From: an uncultured Bacteroides sp.
GTDB lineage: Bacteria; Bacteroidota; Bacteroidia; Bacteroidales; Bacteroidaceae
DNA length: 64,000 bases
Assembly (NCBI GenBank): GCA_902492205.1
Contig: CABUKU010000013.1
Coordinates: forward strand, 32,709-96,708
Reading direction: 5' to 3'
Made by a program: the position numbers and the translations under genes. Shown one piece after another: positions 25,656 through 33,960 of this stretch. The notes under the pieces were generated by a model. The model was not told where the DNA came from. It did no database searches and saw nothing but the letters and a program-made list of their open reading frames with translations. How positions within the stretch are numbered: position 1 is the first letter of the stretch; every line of letters begins with the position of its first letter.

Positions 25656-26954
25656 ATGAATCCAGAAATATTAAATAAAAAGAAACCAAGTTTGTGGGCA
25701 TTAAGTCCTTTGCTCGTGTTTCTTTGTCTGTATTTGGTTACTTCCATTATTGTAAACGATTTCTATAAAGTTCCCATAACTGTTGCATTCCTTGTTTCAT
25801 CCATATATGCTATTCTTATAACTAAAGGCTTGAACCTGAACGAACGCATCTATCATTTTTCGCTTGGGGCATCCAATAAGAATATCATGCTGATGCTATG
25901 GATATTTATCCTTGCCGGAGCTTTTGCAGAATCGGCTAAAGCAATGGGGGCTATTGATGCTACGGTTAATCTTACATTGCATGTATTACCCGACAATCTT
26001 TTATTGGCAGGTATTTTTATTGCGGCTTGTTTTATTTCTATTTCTATTGGAACATCTGTAGGAACTATTGTTGCTCTTACTCCCGTAGCTGTGGGTATTG
26101 CCGATAAAACAGGATTGGATTTGCCATTCATGGTTGCTATTGTCGTAGGCGGTGCATTTTTTGGCGACAACCTTTCGTTTATATCGGATACTACCATTGC
26201 AGCAACCAAGACACAAGGTTGCGTGATGCGCGATAAATTTAAAGTAAACAGTATGATAGCCGTACCTGCTGCTATATTGGTGCTCCTTATCTATATATTT
26301 GAAGGAATCTCGGTACACGCACCGGCGCATTTGCAGTCTATCGAATGGGTAAAGGTTATTCCCTATTTAGTTGTATTGGGAACAGCCATTGCGGGAGTGA
26401 ACGTTATGTTGGTACTGGTTTTAGGTATTATTGTGACGGGCATTATAGGCATCGCTACTTCGGGATTTGATTTTTTCGGTTGGTTCGGTTCAATGGGAAG
26501 CGGTATTACCGGAATGGGGGAATTGATTATTATCACGCTCATGGCAGGTGGTATGCTCGAAATGATCCGTCTGAACAAGGGTATTGATTATATTATTGAA
26601 AAGCTGACTAAGCATGTGAATGGCAAACGAGGTGCCGAATTGAGTATCGCTGCTTTAGTTAGTTTGGCAAACCTGTGTACGGCAAATAATACGATTGCCA
26701 TTATTACGGTTGGTCCTATAGCAAAAGATATTTCCGATAAGTTTCACTTGGATAAACGTAAAAGTGCAAGTATTCTTGATACATTTTCCTGTTTTATTCA
26801 GGGAATTATTCCTTATGGTGCACAAATGCTGATGGCTGCCGGTTTGGCTGCAATATCTCCGTTATCTATCCTGAGATATTTGTATTATCCTTTGGTGTTG
26901 GGAGGATGCGCATTATTAGCTATACTGCTTAGATACCCTAAAAGATATTCATAG
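25656..26954 (+). CDS. NhaC-family Na+/H+ antiporter
   Basis: 432 residues with about eleven membrane segments. GTSVGTIVALTPVAVGIADK, GGAFFGDNLSFISDTTIAATKTQGC and LANLCTANNTIAIITVGPIAK are conserved blocks of the NhaC ion antiporter family; the Asp residues in GDNLSFISDTT lie in a membrane segment and are likely ion ligands. It would exchange cytoplasmic Na+ for H+, or an organic anion pair such as malate/lactate in some relatives. It runs convergently into the GNAT gene, with 6 overlapping bases. ATG 25656 is preferred because the upstream TTG lies in the promoter. Confidence 0.85.
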   Translation: MNPEILNKKKPSLWALSPLLVFLCLYLVTSIIVNDFYKVPITVAFLVSSIYAILITKGLNLNERIYHFSLGASNKNIMLMLWIFILAGAFAESAKAMGAIDATVNLTLHVLPDNLLLAGIFIAACFISISIGTSVGTIVALTPVAVGIADKTGLDLPFMVAIVVGGAFFGDNLSFISDTTIAATKTQGCVMRDKFKVNSMIAVPAAILVLLIYIFEGISVHAPAHLQSIEWVKVIPYLVVLGTAIAGVNVMLVLVLGIIVTGIIGIATSGFDFFGWFGSMGSGITGMGELIIITLMAGGMLEMIRLNKGIDYIIEKLTKHVNGKRGAELSIAALVSLANLCTANNTIAIITVGPIAKDISDKFHLDKRKSASILDTFSCFIQGIIPYGAQMLMAAGLAAISPLSILRYLYYPLVLGGCALLAILLRYPKRYS

Positions 26955-27431
26955 TAAAAGTTCCCAGCTTCCTACATCGAGCCACCGACCGAATTTCTTA
27001 CCAACTTCTTTATAATGGGCATTCTTGTGAAAATTAAATTTCTCATGTAACCTGATGCTGGGTTCATTGGGTAGTGTAATCAGTGAAACAAGCACATGCA
27101 GAGAAGTTTTACGCACTTCTTGCAGCAAGCTGTCAAAAAGCCGGCTGCCAATTCCCTGCTCGATACAATTATTATCCAAATAGATAGTAACCTCTGCTGT
27201 GTATCTATATGCAGACCTTTTATTCCAAACCGATACATAAGCGTATCCTTTGATATTACCGCTTTCTTCAAATACAAGATAAGGATAGGTAGAAGATATT
27301 GTACGTATTCTATCTGCCATTGCTTCCGTGCTGACTCTATCTTCTTCAAATGTGATTACTGTATTTGTCACATAATAGTTGTATATGTCGGCAATGGCTT
27401 TTGCATCGCTTTCTTTAACCGGGCGTATCAT
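26949..27431 (-). CDS. GNAT-family N-acetyltransferase (phosphinothricin acetyltransferase-like)
   Basis: 160 residues. The acetyl-CoA binding motif is EQGIGSRLFDSLL (about residue 92), preceded by AEVTIYLDNNC, with the C-terminal FGRWLDVGSWELLL typical of the Pat/Bar-like branch. Substrate is probably an amine or amino-acid analogue, but this cannot be assigned from sequence. ATG overlaps the stop of the upstream exonuclease gene (ATGA), so the two are coupled. Confidence 0.8.
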   Translation of the reverse strand: MIRPVKESDAKAIADIYNYYVTNTVITFEEDRVSTEAMADRIRTISSTYPYLVFEESGNIKGYAYVSVWNKRSAYRYTAEVTIYLDNNCIEQGIGSRLFDSLLQEVRKTSLHVLVSLITLPNEPSIRLHEKFNFHKNAHYKEVGKKFGRWLDVGSWELLL

Positions 27432-27997
27432 TGCTTTTCTATTATCTTCTTATATATTTCTTTTGTAAGCCAAATATCATAAGAAGCATCATGCAGCTTG
27501 CTGCTGTCAAGTTCGATATTCAAAGCACGTGCCACTGTTTCTTGTTTAAAGTCTTTCATGTTGTGGCGTTCATGCATCAAATGCTGTGTAGCGAGAACCA
27601 TTACATCTATGGAATTCACCCAAAACCATGAATAGAAAAACTTGTCTCCATTCTGTACAAAAAAAGCTTTCAGGAAAGAGTTGTCAAAAGAAGCATTGTT
27701 ATATCCAACCAAGAAGAATTTATCATTCTTGTCGAACTTATCTACATACTTAGAGAGCATATTGTTAAAATCGCGATAAACATCCTGCATATCCGGATAA
27801 GAGAATATTTGTTCCCGGGTGACGTTGCAAACCTTCAATGCTTCTTCATCTACTTCACAACCGGGATTGGGGCAAACATTAAAATTGAATTTCTCTTTGC
27901 TCTCTCCATTGATGACGATTTCTCCGCTTATCTGATGAATTCCGTTTCTCCAATACTTTATTCCTGTAGTCTCTAAATCGTAAAAGAGTAATTTCAT
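27428..27997 (-). CDS. DnaQ-like 3'-5' exonuclease
   Basis: 189 residues of RNase H-like DEDD fold. ExoI is YDLETTG (D7, E9), ExoII is in YNNASFDNSFL and ExoIII in KLHDASYDIWLT (His and Asp), giving a DEDDh enzyme. It is stand-alone and not fused to a polymerase, so repair or RNA/DNA trimming is more likely than replicative proofreading. An operon with the GNAT gene gives no clear functional link. Confidence 0.87.
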   Translation of the reverse strand: MKLLFYDLETTGIKYWRNGIHQISGEIVINGESKEKFNFNVCPNPGCEVDEEALKVCNVTREQIFSYPDMQDVYRDFNNMLSKYVDKFDKNDKFFLVGYNNASFDNSFLKAFFVQNGDKFFYSWFWVNSIDVMVLATQHLMHERHNMKDFKQETVARALNIELDSSKLHDASYDIWLTKEIYKKIIEKQ

Positions 27998-28022
27998 GAT
28001 TTTGTATTTATATTTAGGTCTA

Positions 28023-28030
28023 CAAAGCTA
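28023..28030 (-). promoter_or_regulatory. -7 box (TAGCTTTG on the minus strand) of the exonuclease gene
   Basis: CAAAGCTA on the plus strand is an exact TAnnTTTG match on the minus strand, 26 bases before the exonuclease start. Confidence 0.55.
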
Positions 28031-28076
28031 CATATAAAAATGAATTAATAAAATTGATTACGGCTAAAAAAGAAAA

Positions 28077-28104
28077 AAGTGAAGCGTTTTTCAACACTCC
28101 ACTT
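28077..28104 (-). terminator. Terminator after the M48 protease gene
   Basis: On the minus strand AAGTGGAG pairs with CTTCACTT (8 bp with one G-T pair), followed by T6. It is 26 bases beyond the protease stop. Confidence 0.6.
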
Positions 28105-28129
28105 CCTTATTATTTATCGGTTCTGGGAA

Positions 28130-28945
28130 TTACTCGGCAGCAGTTGCACCGGCAGGCTTTTCAATTCCGTCCTTTTCAGCTCTTTCAGTCATTTTCTTGA
28201 TGCGGGCATCCAAATCAGGGTGGGTTGCAAATAATTGATTCAATTTGCTGCTTTTCTGTGCTCCGGCTTCTTCTTCCATTTTCTTCAATTTCTGGAAAGC
28301 TAACGCCATTGCCCACGCATTTTTACCTTTACTTTTCAAGAATTCATACCCAAATTCATCGGCTGCATTTTCTTGTTTCTGAGAGTAAGTTGCGTTAATC
28401 AAAGCATCTCCAAGACTGGTTAATTGTGAATCGGTCAATGTCGCAGCTTTATTGCCTGTTGAAGCGATTCCGTCTTTCAATGCGGAAGTCATCAATGATC
28501 TCTTAAATGCGTTTTTTGAATCACGGTGAGCTATGTGTCCTATTTCATGCCCTATCACACCAAGTAACTCTTCGTCGCTCATAATATCCATTAATGAGGA
28601 GAATACGCGGATACTTCCGTCCGGGCAAGCAAATGCATTGACATCAATTACATAATACACTTTAAAGTTCAGTTTGATGCCATCGGCTTCATCTAAACCT
28701 TCTGTCAGCTTTTTTAACCGGATAGCATATTCATTGTCATCGGCGCATACTTGATTATGCTCATCCATCCAGTCGATATACTCTTTTACATACTGAGCCA
28801 TCTGCTCATCGGTTAAAGTTGCAGCCTGTGCTACTTTTGCAGCTCCTTTCACGGCTCTGCCAAGATTGAATTGTGCCATGCAATCAGTTGTTCCGAATGT
28901 ACATGCTACGGCAACAACTATCAGACTCATCCATAGTCTTTTCAT
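28130..28945 (-). CDS. M48-family zinc metalloprotease, exported
   Basis: 271 residues. Signal peptide to about CMAQ (residue 25), then a helical pro-region and an M48 peptidase domain. The zinc motif is HEIGH (His133), with the third ligand Glu expected in QENAADEFGYEF (about residue 195). HtpX/BepA/LoiP-like M48 enzymes act in outer-membrane protein quality control, which would fit a periplasmic location here. The terminal segment is lysine-rich. Monocistronic. Confidence 0.88.
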   Translation of the reverse strand: MKRLWMSLIVVAVACTFGTTDCMAQFNLGRAVKGAAKVAQAATLTDEQMAQYVKEYIDWMDEHNQVCADDNEYAIRLKKLTEGLDEADGIKLNFKVYYVIDVNAFACPDGSIRVFSSLMDIMSDEELLGVIGHEIGHIAHRDSKNAFKRSLMTSALKDGIASTGNKAATLTDSQLTSLGDALINATYSQKQENAADEFGYEFLKSKGKNAWAMALAFQKLKKMEEEAGAQKSSKLNQLFATHPDLDARIKKMTERAEKDGIEKPAGATAAE

Positions 28946-29007
28946 GTTTAAATTGTTTTTGTGACGTTTCCGTCGGTTAATAAAATGGTTTGCGCAGTAT
29001 ACTTATC

Positions 29008-30186
29008 CTATCTCGCAATATTCTTTTGAAAATAGGGATTTGTAAATACCAAATAAAATATAAGTGCAATTGTGGTAGAGATAATTCCTGCCATAAATAC
29101 AGTTATATAAGATGCTGTTTCTATCAGGTAGCAACCTGCCCACACTCCTAAAGCCACTCCCAATTCCCATGCCAGAAGGTAGGTTGTGTTCGCAGTGCCC
29201 CGTTGGCAATGTTGTGACAGCTTTACAAATATCAAAAGGAAATCTGAGGCGACAAGTCCTATTCCCATTCCCATTAAAACGGCAGCCGTAAATAATGCCA
29301 CACTTTCGGCATGGGTAATGATTAGCAGCAATGAAGCCCCCATTAACAGTAATCCGCTCACTACTCTTGCTCGAATATCTGCATTGACAAATACCAGTTT
29401 GTTGGCAATCATTGCAAGCACAAAACCTCCCGCCATCAGTATGAAAAACATTATTGTAACATTCTGCATGTAAATGGATTGGGTGTACATATTTATAGTA
29501 GTAAGTAAAGCTCCGAATGTAAAAGATACCAAGACCATATTCAAAGCAGGAACCCAACCTTTGGGCAGTATGAAACGATCTAACGAACAGAAAGAAGCTC
29601 CGATTGGTGCACGGAACGGTACATGAATCAAACTTACAAAGAATAATCCGATGGCTCCGCAGCCGAATGATGCATATATCACATCCTGTATTCCTTCATA
29701 TCTGTATAAAAGCAATCCCAACATAGGGCCGAATACCATACCGAGACGTCCTGCCCAACTGAAACATGTATTTCCCTCACTCCTTTTGGCCGAAGTGGTA
29801 ATATCAATGGCAAGGGTGCTTTCCATGGTAGTGGTTATGCCGAACAATGCACCTTGGATCATTCGTAACACTGCCATCCACGCCAAACTGCCCACTATGG
29901 AATAACCACCGAGAATGGCAATAACCGCCAAATAAGACAGCAGGCATACGCTTTTACGCTTATATGCATCTATCAAGTAACTGTAAAACGGGCCTGTGAA
30001 AAACATGGAAACCGCGAATAGAGCAAGTATCATGCCTGCTACGGACAAAGAAGTTCCGAATTTAACTGTCATGTACATGGGCAGTACAGGAAGCAGCATA
30101 TATAATGACGCAAAGAGCAACATGTTACCCAAATACGCATAAATAAAGCCTGGTGTCCATAAACCGGAAGGACTGTTTGTTTCCAT
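29008..30186 (-). CDS. Major facilitator superfamily transporter
   Basis: 392 residues with twelve predicted membrane segments in two halves. The loop 2-3 region (DAYKRKSVCLLSYL) is a degenerate MFS motif A, and EGNTCFSWAGRLGMVFGPMLG is typical of drug:H+ antiporter-like members. Substrate unknown. It begins 4 bases after panB, so both are on one transcript; export or uptake of a pantothenate-pathway compound is possible but unproven. Confidence 0.82.
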   Translation of the reverse strand: METNSPSGLWTPGFIYAYLGNMLLFASLYMLLPVLPMYMTVKFGTSLSVAGMILALFAVSMFFTGPFYSYLIDAYKRKSVCLLSYLAVIAILGGYSIVGSLAWMAVLRMIQGALFGITTTMESTLAIDITTSAKRSEGNTCFSWAGRLGMVFGPMLGLLLYRYEGIQDVIYASFGCGAIGLFFVSLIHVPFRAPIGASFCSLDRFILPKGWVPALNMVLVSFTFGALLTTINMYTQSIYMQNVTIMFFILMAGGFVLAMIANKLVFVNADIRARVVSGLLLMGASLLLIITHAESVALFTAAVLMGMGIGLVASDFLLIFVKLSQHCQRGTANTTYLLAWELGVALGVWAGCYLIETASYITVFMAGIISTTIALIFYLVFTNPYFQKNIAR

Positions 30187-30190
30187 TTAA

Positions 30191-31012
30191 TTAATATTGT
30201 TCCTTTTCGTTGGGAAAGTCCGAGCTTTTTACATCTTCCACATATTGACTGATAGCATTTGTCATAACGGTATGCAAATCAGCATAACGACGCAAGAAAC
30301 GGGGACTGAATCCTTTGCTCATTCCCAGCATGTCTTGAATAACAAGCACTTGACCATCTACCTTTCCGCCGGCACCGATGCCAATGACCGGAATAGACAA
30401 TTCGCCGGCTACGCGTTCTGCAAGTTCTGCCGGAATCTTCTCGAGGACAAGAGCGAAGCATCCGGCTTCCTCTAATAAATGTGCGTCACGAAGCAATTTC
30501 TCTGCCTCTGCATCATCTTTGGCACGAACGGTATAAGTTCCGTATTTATTGATGGATTGAGGCATCAGGCCAAGATGTCCCATAATCGGGATACCGGCAG
30601 AAAGAATGCGTTTTACCGTATCAATAATTTCTTCTCCGCCTTCAAGTTTCAGAGCATCTGCATGGGATTCTTTCATGATACGGATAGCCGAAGCAAGTCC
30701 TTCAAGAGAGTTTCCCTGATAAGAGCCAAAAGGCATATCCACAACAACCAAAGCTCTTTTCACTCCGCGAACCACAGATTTACCGTGATAAATCATCTGA
30801 TCCAGTGTGATAGGCAATGTGGTTACGTTACCTGCCATAACATTGGAAGCCGAGTCGCCTACTAAAATGACATCGATACCTGCACCATCTACAATTTGTG
30901 CCGTGGTATAGTCATAGGAAGTAAGCATAGATATTTTTTCACCCCTTTGTTTCATCTCAAAAAGACGATGGGTTGTCACTTTTCTTGTATCATCTGATAT
31001 ATAACCTGCCAT
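30191..31012 (-). CDS. panB: 3-methyl-2-oxobutanoate hydroxymethyltransferase
   Basis: 273 residues. Family blocks are all present: MLTSYDYTTAQIVDGAGID, VGDSASNVMAGNVTTLPIT, MIYHGKSVVRGV, VDMPFGSYQ and IGIGAGGKVDGQVLVIQDMLG. Transfers a hydroxymethyl group from methylene-tetrahydrofolate to ketoisovalerate, the first committed step of pantothenate synthesis. Metal ligands (Asp in VGDS, Asp in VVDMPFG) and the catalytic Glu are preserved. First gene of an operon with the MFS transporter. Confidence 0.94.
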   Translation of the reverse strand: MAGYISDDTRKVTTHRLFEMKQRGEKISMLTSYDYTTAQIVDGAGIDVILVGDSASNVMAGNVTTLPITLDQMIYHGKSVVRGVKRALVVVDMPFGSYQGNSLEGLASAIRIMKESHADALKLEGGEEIIDTVKRILSAGIPIMGHLGLMPQSINKYGTYTVRAKDDAEAEKLLRDAHLLEEAGCFALVLEKIPAELAERVAGELSIPVIGIGAGGKVDGQVLVIQDMLGMSKGFSPRFLRRYADLHTVMTNAISQYVEDVKSSDFPNEKEQY

Positions 31013-31036
31013 TTCGCTATTGTTTTAAATTTGGCG

Positions 31037-31044
31037 CAAAGTTA
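31037..31044 (-). promoter_or_regulatory. -7 box (TAACTTTG on the minus strand) of panB
   Basis: CAAAGTTA on the plus strand is an exact TAnnTTTG match on the minus strand, 25 bases before panB. Confidence 0.6.
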
Positions 31045-31079
31045 TAGCATTATCGTGAAGAATAAAAAATGTTTCTTCA

Positions 31080-31730
31080 CTATTTTTTAATTTCCATCAT
31101 TCGGGCAAAGGTAAACCCTTCGAAATCAGGTATTACCAAATCGGCCTTGTCAACAATACTTGCTCTTGAATTGGTGGTAGATAAGCCGATAACAGTCATT
31201 TCCGCGCGTCTGCCCGATTCCAGTCCGTTAAAAGAGTCTTCGAATACAAAACAGTTATCTGTGACAGTATCAAAGACTTTCGCTCCTAACAAATAACAAT
31301 CGGGATCCGGTTTTGATTTGGAGAAGTACTCGGCTGTGAGTATCTTGTCAAACGTTGTTTTCAGTTCGGGATGCACACGATATACTTTTTCCATTTTCTC
31401 ATTATTGGAACTTGTCACTACCGCGGTTTTCACTCCATGTGCCTGTAAGTCATTAATAAACTCCTCTACTCCGGGAACGTATTCGTAAACCATTTCTTCC
31501 TCAAAGCGGTTGAGAGCTTCCGTAATTGTTTCCTGCTCGGTGGTCATTCCTGCAAAATATTTGTCATAAATGAGCTTCAACGTCTGTCCTTTGACACACA
31601 ACTCGAAGTTTTCTGTTTCCGGGTGATATTTCTTACCCATTTCTTTCCAGAACTTACTGTACTGGCTCTCAGTGTCCATAACAACTCCATCGAAGTCAAA
31701 CAAAGCAGCGATTGGTTTTCTCGTATCCAT
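31080..31730 (-). CDS. HAD-superfamily hydrolase (beta-phosphoglucomutase-like)
   Basis: 216 residues. Motif I is FDFDGVVMDTE (nucleophile Asp12), motif II VVTSSN, motif III around SKPDPDCYL and motif IV VFEDSFNGLESG. The alpha-helical cap between motifs I and II puts it in subfamily I with phosphoglucomutase- and phosphatase-like members. A small phosphosugar is the likely substrate. Monocistronic and divergent from the MATE gene. Confidence 0.87.
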   Translation of the reverse strand: MDTRKPIAALFDFDGVVMDTESQYSKFWKEMGKKYHPETENFELCVKGQTLKLIYDKYFAGMTTEQETITEALNRFEEEMVYEYVPGVEEFINDLQAHGVKTAVVTSSNNEKMEKVYRVHPELKTTFDKILTAEYFSKSKPDPDCYLLGAKVFDTVTDNCFVFEDSFNGLESGRRAEMTVIGLSTTNSRASIVDKADLVIPDFEGFTFARMMEIKK

Positions 31731-31804
31731 TTATTCTTTTTACCTTTAAAGTGATTTAACGGTGCAAAGTTCTTAATAATACTTTTAAACAGCAAATAAT
31801 TCTT

Positions 31805-31812
31805 ACCTTTGT
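31805..31812 (+). promoter_or_regulatory. -7 box TACCTTTG of the MATE gene
   Basis: Exact TAnnTTTG match 29 bases before the MATE start. Confidence 0.6.
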
Positions 31813-31840
31813 GCCACTTAAAAATATATAAAGAGATTTT

Positions 31841-33202
31841 ATGCCACACGAAAACAATCCACACATATTAGGAACGGAAAACATCGGAAAACTATTGCTT
31901 CAATACTCTATTCCCGCTATCATCGGAATGACGGTGACGTCTTTGTATAATATCATAGACAGCGTATTCATCGGTCACGGCGTGGGTGCGATAGCTATTT
32001 CCGGTCTTGCCATTACATTTCCGTTGATGAATCTCGTCATGGCATTTTGTCAACTGTTAAGCACGGGCGGATCTGCTATTTCTTCCATACGTTTGGGGCA
32101 GAAAGACTTGAAGGGTGCCAACCTCATTTTGGGAAATGTGTTGGTTCTGTGTATCATTATTGCTTTTGCTTTTGGCGCTTTATTCTACATTTTCCTTGAT
32201 CCTATTTTACTGTTCTTCGGAGCCAGTGAATCTACGCTGCCCTATGCACGGGATTTTATGCAGGTCATTTTAATTGGCACGCCCATATCTTTTACCATGA
32301 TAGGGCTAAACAATATCATGAGAGCCACGGGCTATCCCAAGAAAGCAATGATTACCTCCATGTTCACCGTGGGAGCGAATATCATCCTCGCGCCCGTGTT
32401 CATCTTTTATTTCGGTTGGGGCATACGCGGGGCTGCAACGGCAACTGTAATCTCGCAATTTCTGGGAATGATTTGGATTCTTTGCCATTTCTTCGACAAA
32501 GAGAGTTATGTACGTTTCCAAAAAGGTATTTTCAAGCTGAAGAAACGTATCGTGTTGAGTATATTCGGAATAGGCATGTCCCCGTTCCTCATGAATGTCT
32601 GTGCTTGCATGGTGGTTATTATTATCAATAACAGTTTGCAGACTTACGGTGGCGACCTTGCCATCGGTGCTTACGGCATTATCAACCGTGTGTTGATGCT
32701 GTTTGTTATGATTGTCCTTGGTATGACAATGGGAATGCAGCCTATCATAGGTTATAACTATGGTGCTCATCAGTTTGAACGTGTGAAACTTACTTTGAAA
32801 AAAGGTATTATGGTCGGTGTGGGTATTACTACAGTAGGATTCCTGGCTTGTGAAATATTTCCTCACTTCGTATCCGCCATGTTTACGGATAGCAACGATT
32901 TGATAGAGCTGGCTAATACTGGGCTGCGCATTTGCGTGCTGATGTTCCCGTTTGTAGGATGCCAGATTGTGATAACCAATTTCTTTCAGTCTATCGGTAA
33001 GGCAAAAATTTCAATATTCCTTTCACTCTCCCGCCAGCTTTTGTTCCTGCTTCCGGGAATTATTTTCTTACCCCGTATTATGCATGGAGTAAACGGAGTG
33101 TGGACAAGTATGCCTATATCCGATTTTATTGCATTTGTGGCATCGGTATTGATGTTGTTATATCACATTAAGAAGATGAAGGCAAGTATTCAAACGGCTT
33201 GA
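31841..33202 (+). CDS. MATE-family efflux transporter
   Basis: 453 residues and twelve membrane segments with the two-fold MATE repeat. YSIPAIIGMTVTSLYNIIDSVFIGHG in the first half and IGYNYGAHQFERVKLTLKK in the second are family hallmarks; the sequence is closest in character to the DinF/NorM-like branch of anaerobes. It would export cationic drugs or metabolites using Na+ or H+. The last codons lie inside the first unit of a palindrome array, so the array forms the gene's 3' end. Confidence 0.9.
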   Translation: MPHENNPHILGTENIGKLLLQYSIPAIIGMTVTSLYNIIDSVFIGHGVGAIAISGLAITFPLMNLVMAFCQLLSTGGSAISSIRLGQKDLKGANLILGNVLVLCIIIAFAFGALFYIFLDPILLFFGASESTLPYARDFMQVILIGTPISFTMIGLNNIMRATGYPKKAMITSMFTVGANIILAPVFIFYFGWGIRGAATATVISQFLGMIWILCHFFDKESYVRFQKGIFKLKKRIVLSIFGIGMSPFLMNVCACMVVIIINNSLQTYGGDLAIGAYGIINRVLMLFVMIVLGMTMGMQPIIGYNYGAHQFERVKLTLKKGIMVGVGITTVGFLACEIFPHFVSAMFTDSNDLIELANTGLRICVLMFPFVGCQIVITNFFQSIGKAKISIFLSLSRQLLFLLPGIIFLPRIMHGVNGVWTSMPISDFIAFVASVLMLLYHIKKMKASIQTA

Positions 33203-33270
33203 TGTTTATTTCAATCGACAAGTTGATTGTTACAAATGACTTGTCGATTGAAACAAACATCAAGTTGAAT
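33192..33270. repeat. Palindrome array B (four units, exact 21-nt pitch)
   Basis: Units AAACGGCTTGATGTTT (33192), AATCGACAAGTTGATT (33213), AAATGACTTGTCGATT (33234) and AAACATCAAGTTGAAT (33255) are each 16 nt with 5-nt spacers. Units 2 and 3 are also near reverse complements, giving a longer stem (TTTCAATCGACAAGT with ACTTGTCGATTGAAA). The array fills the gap between two converging genes and contains the MATE stop codon. Confidence 0.75.
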
Positions 33271-33273
33271 AAT

Positions 33274-33948
33274 TTAGAGTACTACACTGCTGACAATGCT
33301 GCCGTCGAACAGATTCACGGTGCGATGTGCAAATGAGGCATCATGCTTGGAGTGTGTTACCATTACGATAGTGGTTCCTTCTTTATTCAGTTCCGTGAGC
33401 AGATTCATTACTTCCTCGCCATTTTTTGAATCAAGGTTACCGGTAGGCTCATCGGCCAAAATCAGTTTGGGGGATGTAACGACGGCACGGGCTATTGCCA
33501 CACGCTGCTGCTGACCTCCCGACAGTTGTTGGGGAAAGTGCTTTGCACGATGGCTGATTGCCATGCGTTTTAATATATTATCAACCATTTCCCTGCGTTC
33601 GGATGCTTTAATGTTCAAATAGCTGAGCGGTAATTCCACATTCTCATATACATTGAGTTCATCTATCAGGTTAAAACTTTGAAATACAAAGCCAATGTTT
33701 CCTTTGCGAACTTGGGTACGTTCTTTTTCTTTCAGGTTGCCCACTTCTTTATCCATGAGGAAATACTTTCCCTCCGAAGGATTGTCGAGTAGTCCGAGAA
33801 TATTCAGTAATGTTGATTTCCCACAGCCCGACGGTCCCATGACGGCAAGAAATTCATTGTCTTTCACTTCCAAAGATATATGGTTCAAAGCTATAGTTTC
33901 CACTTCATCGGTGCGGAATATTTTGCTGACGTCTTCTATTCGTAACAT
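33274..33948 (-). CDS. ABC transporter ATP-binding protein (MacB/LolD type)
   Basis: 224 residues. Walker A GPSGCGKST (about residue 38), Q-loop FVFQSFNLIDELNVYENV, signature LSGGQQQR, Walker B LILADEPTG and H-loop VTHSKHDA are all intact. It pairs with the FtsX-type permease encoded immediately upstream (12-base gap). MacB/LolD-type systems do mechanical work on the envelope rather than classic transport, such as extruding peptides or lipoproteins. Confidence 0.92.
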   Translation of the reverse strand: MLRIEDVSKIFRTDEVETIALNHISLEVKDNEFLAVMGPSGCGKSTLLNILGLLDNPSEGKYFLMDKEVGNLKEKERTQVRKGNIGFVFQSFNLIDELNVYENVELPLSYLNIKASERREMVDNILKRMAISHRAKHFPQQLSGGQQQRVAIARAVVTSPKLILADEPTGNLDSKNGEEVMNLLTELNKEGTTIVMVTHSKHDASFAHRTVNLFDGSIVSSVVL

Positions 33949-33960
33949 AATTGTATGATT

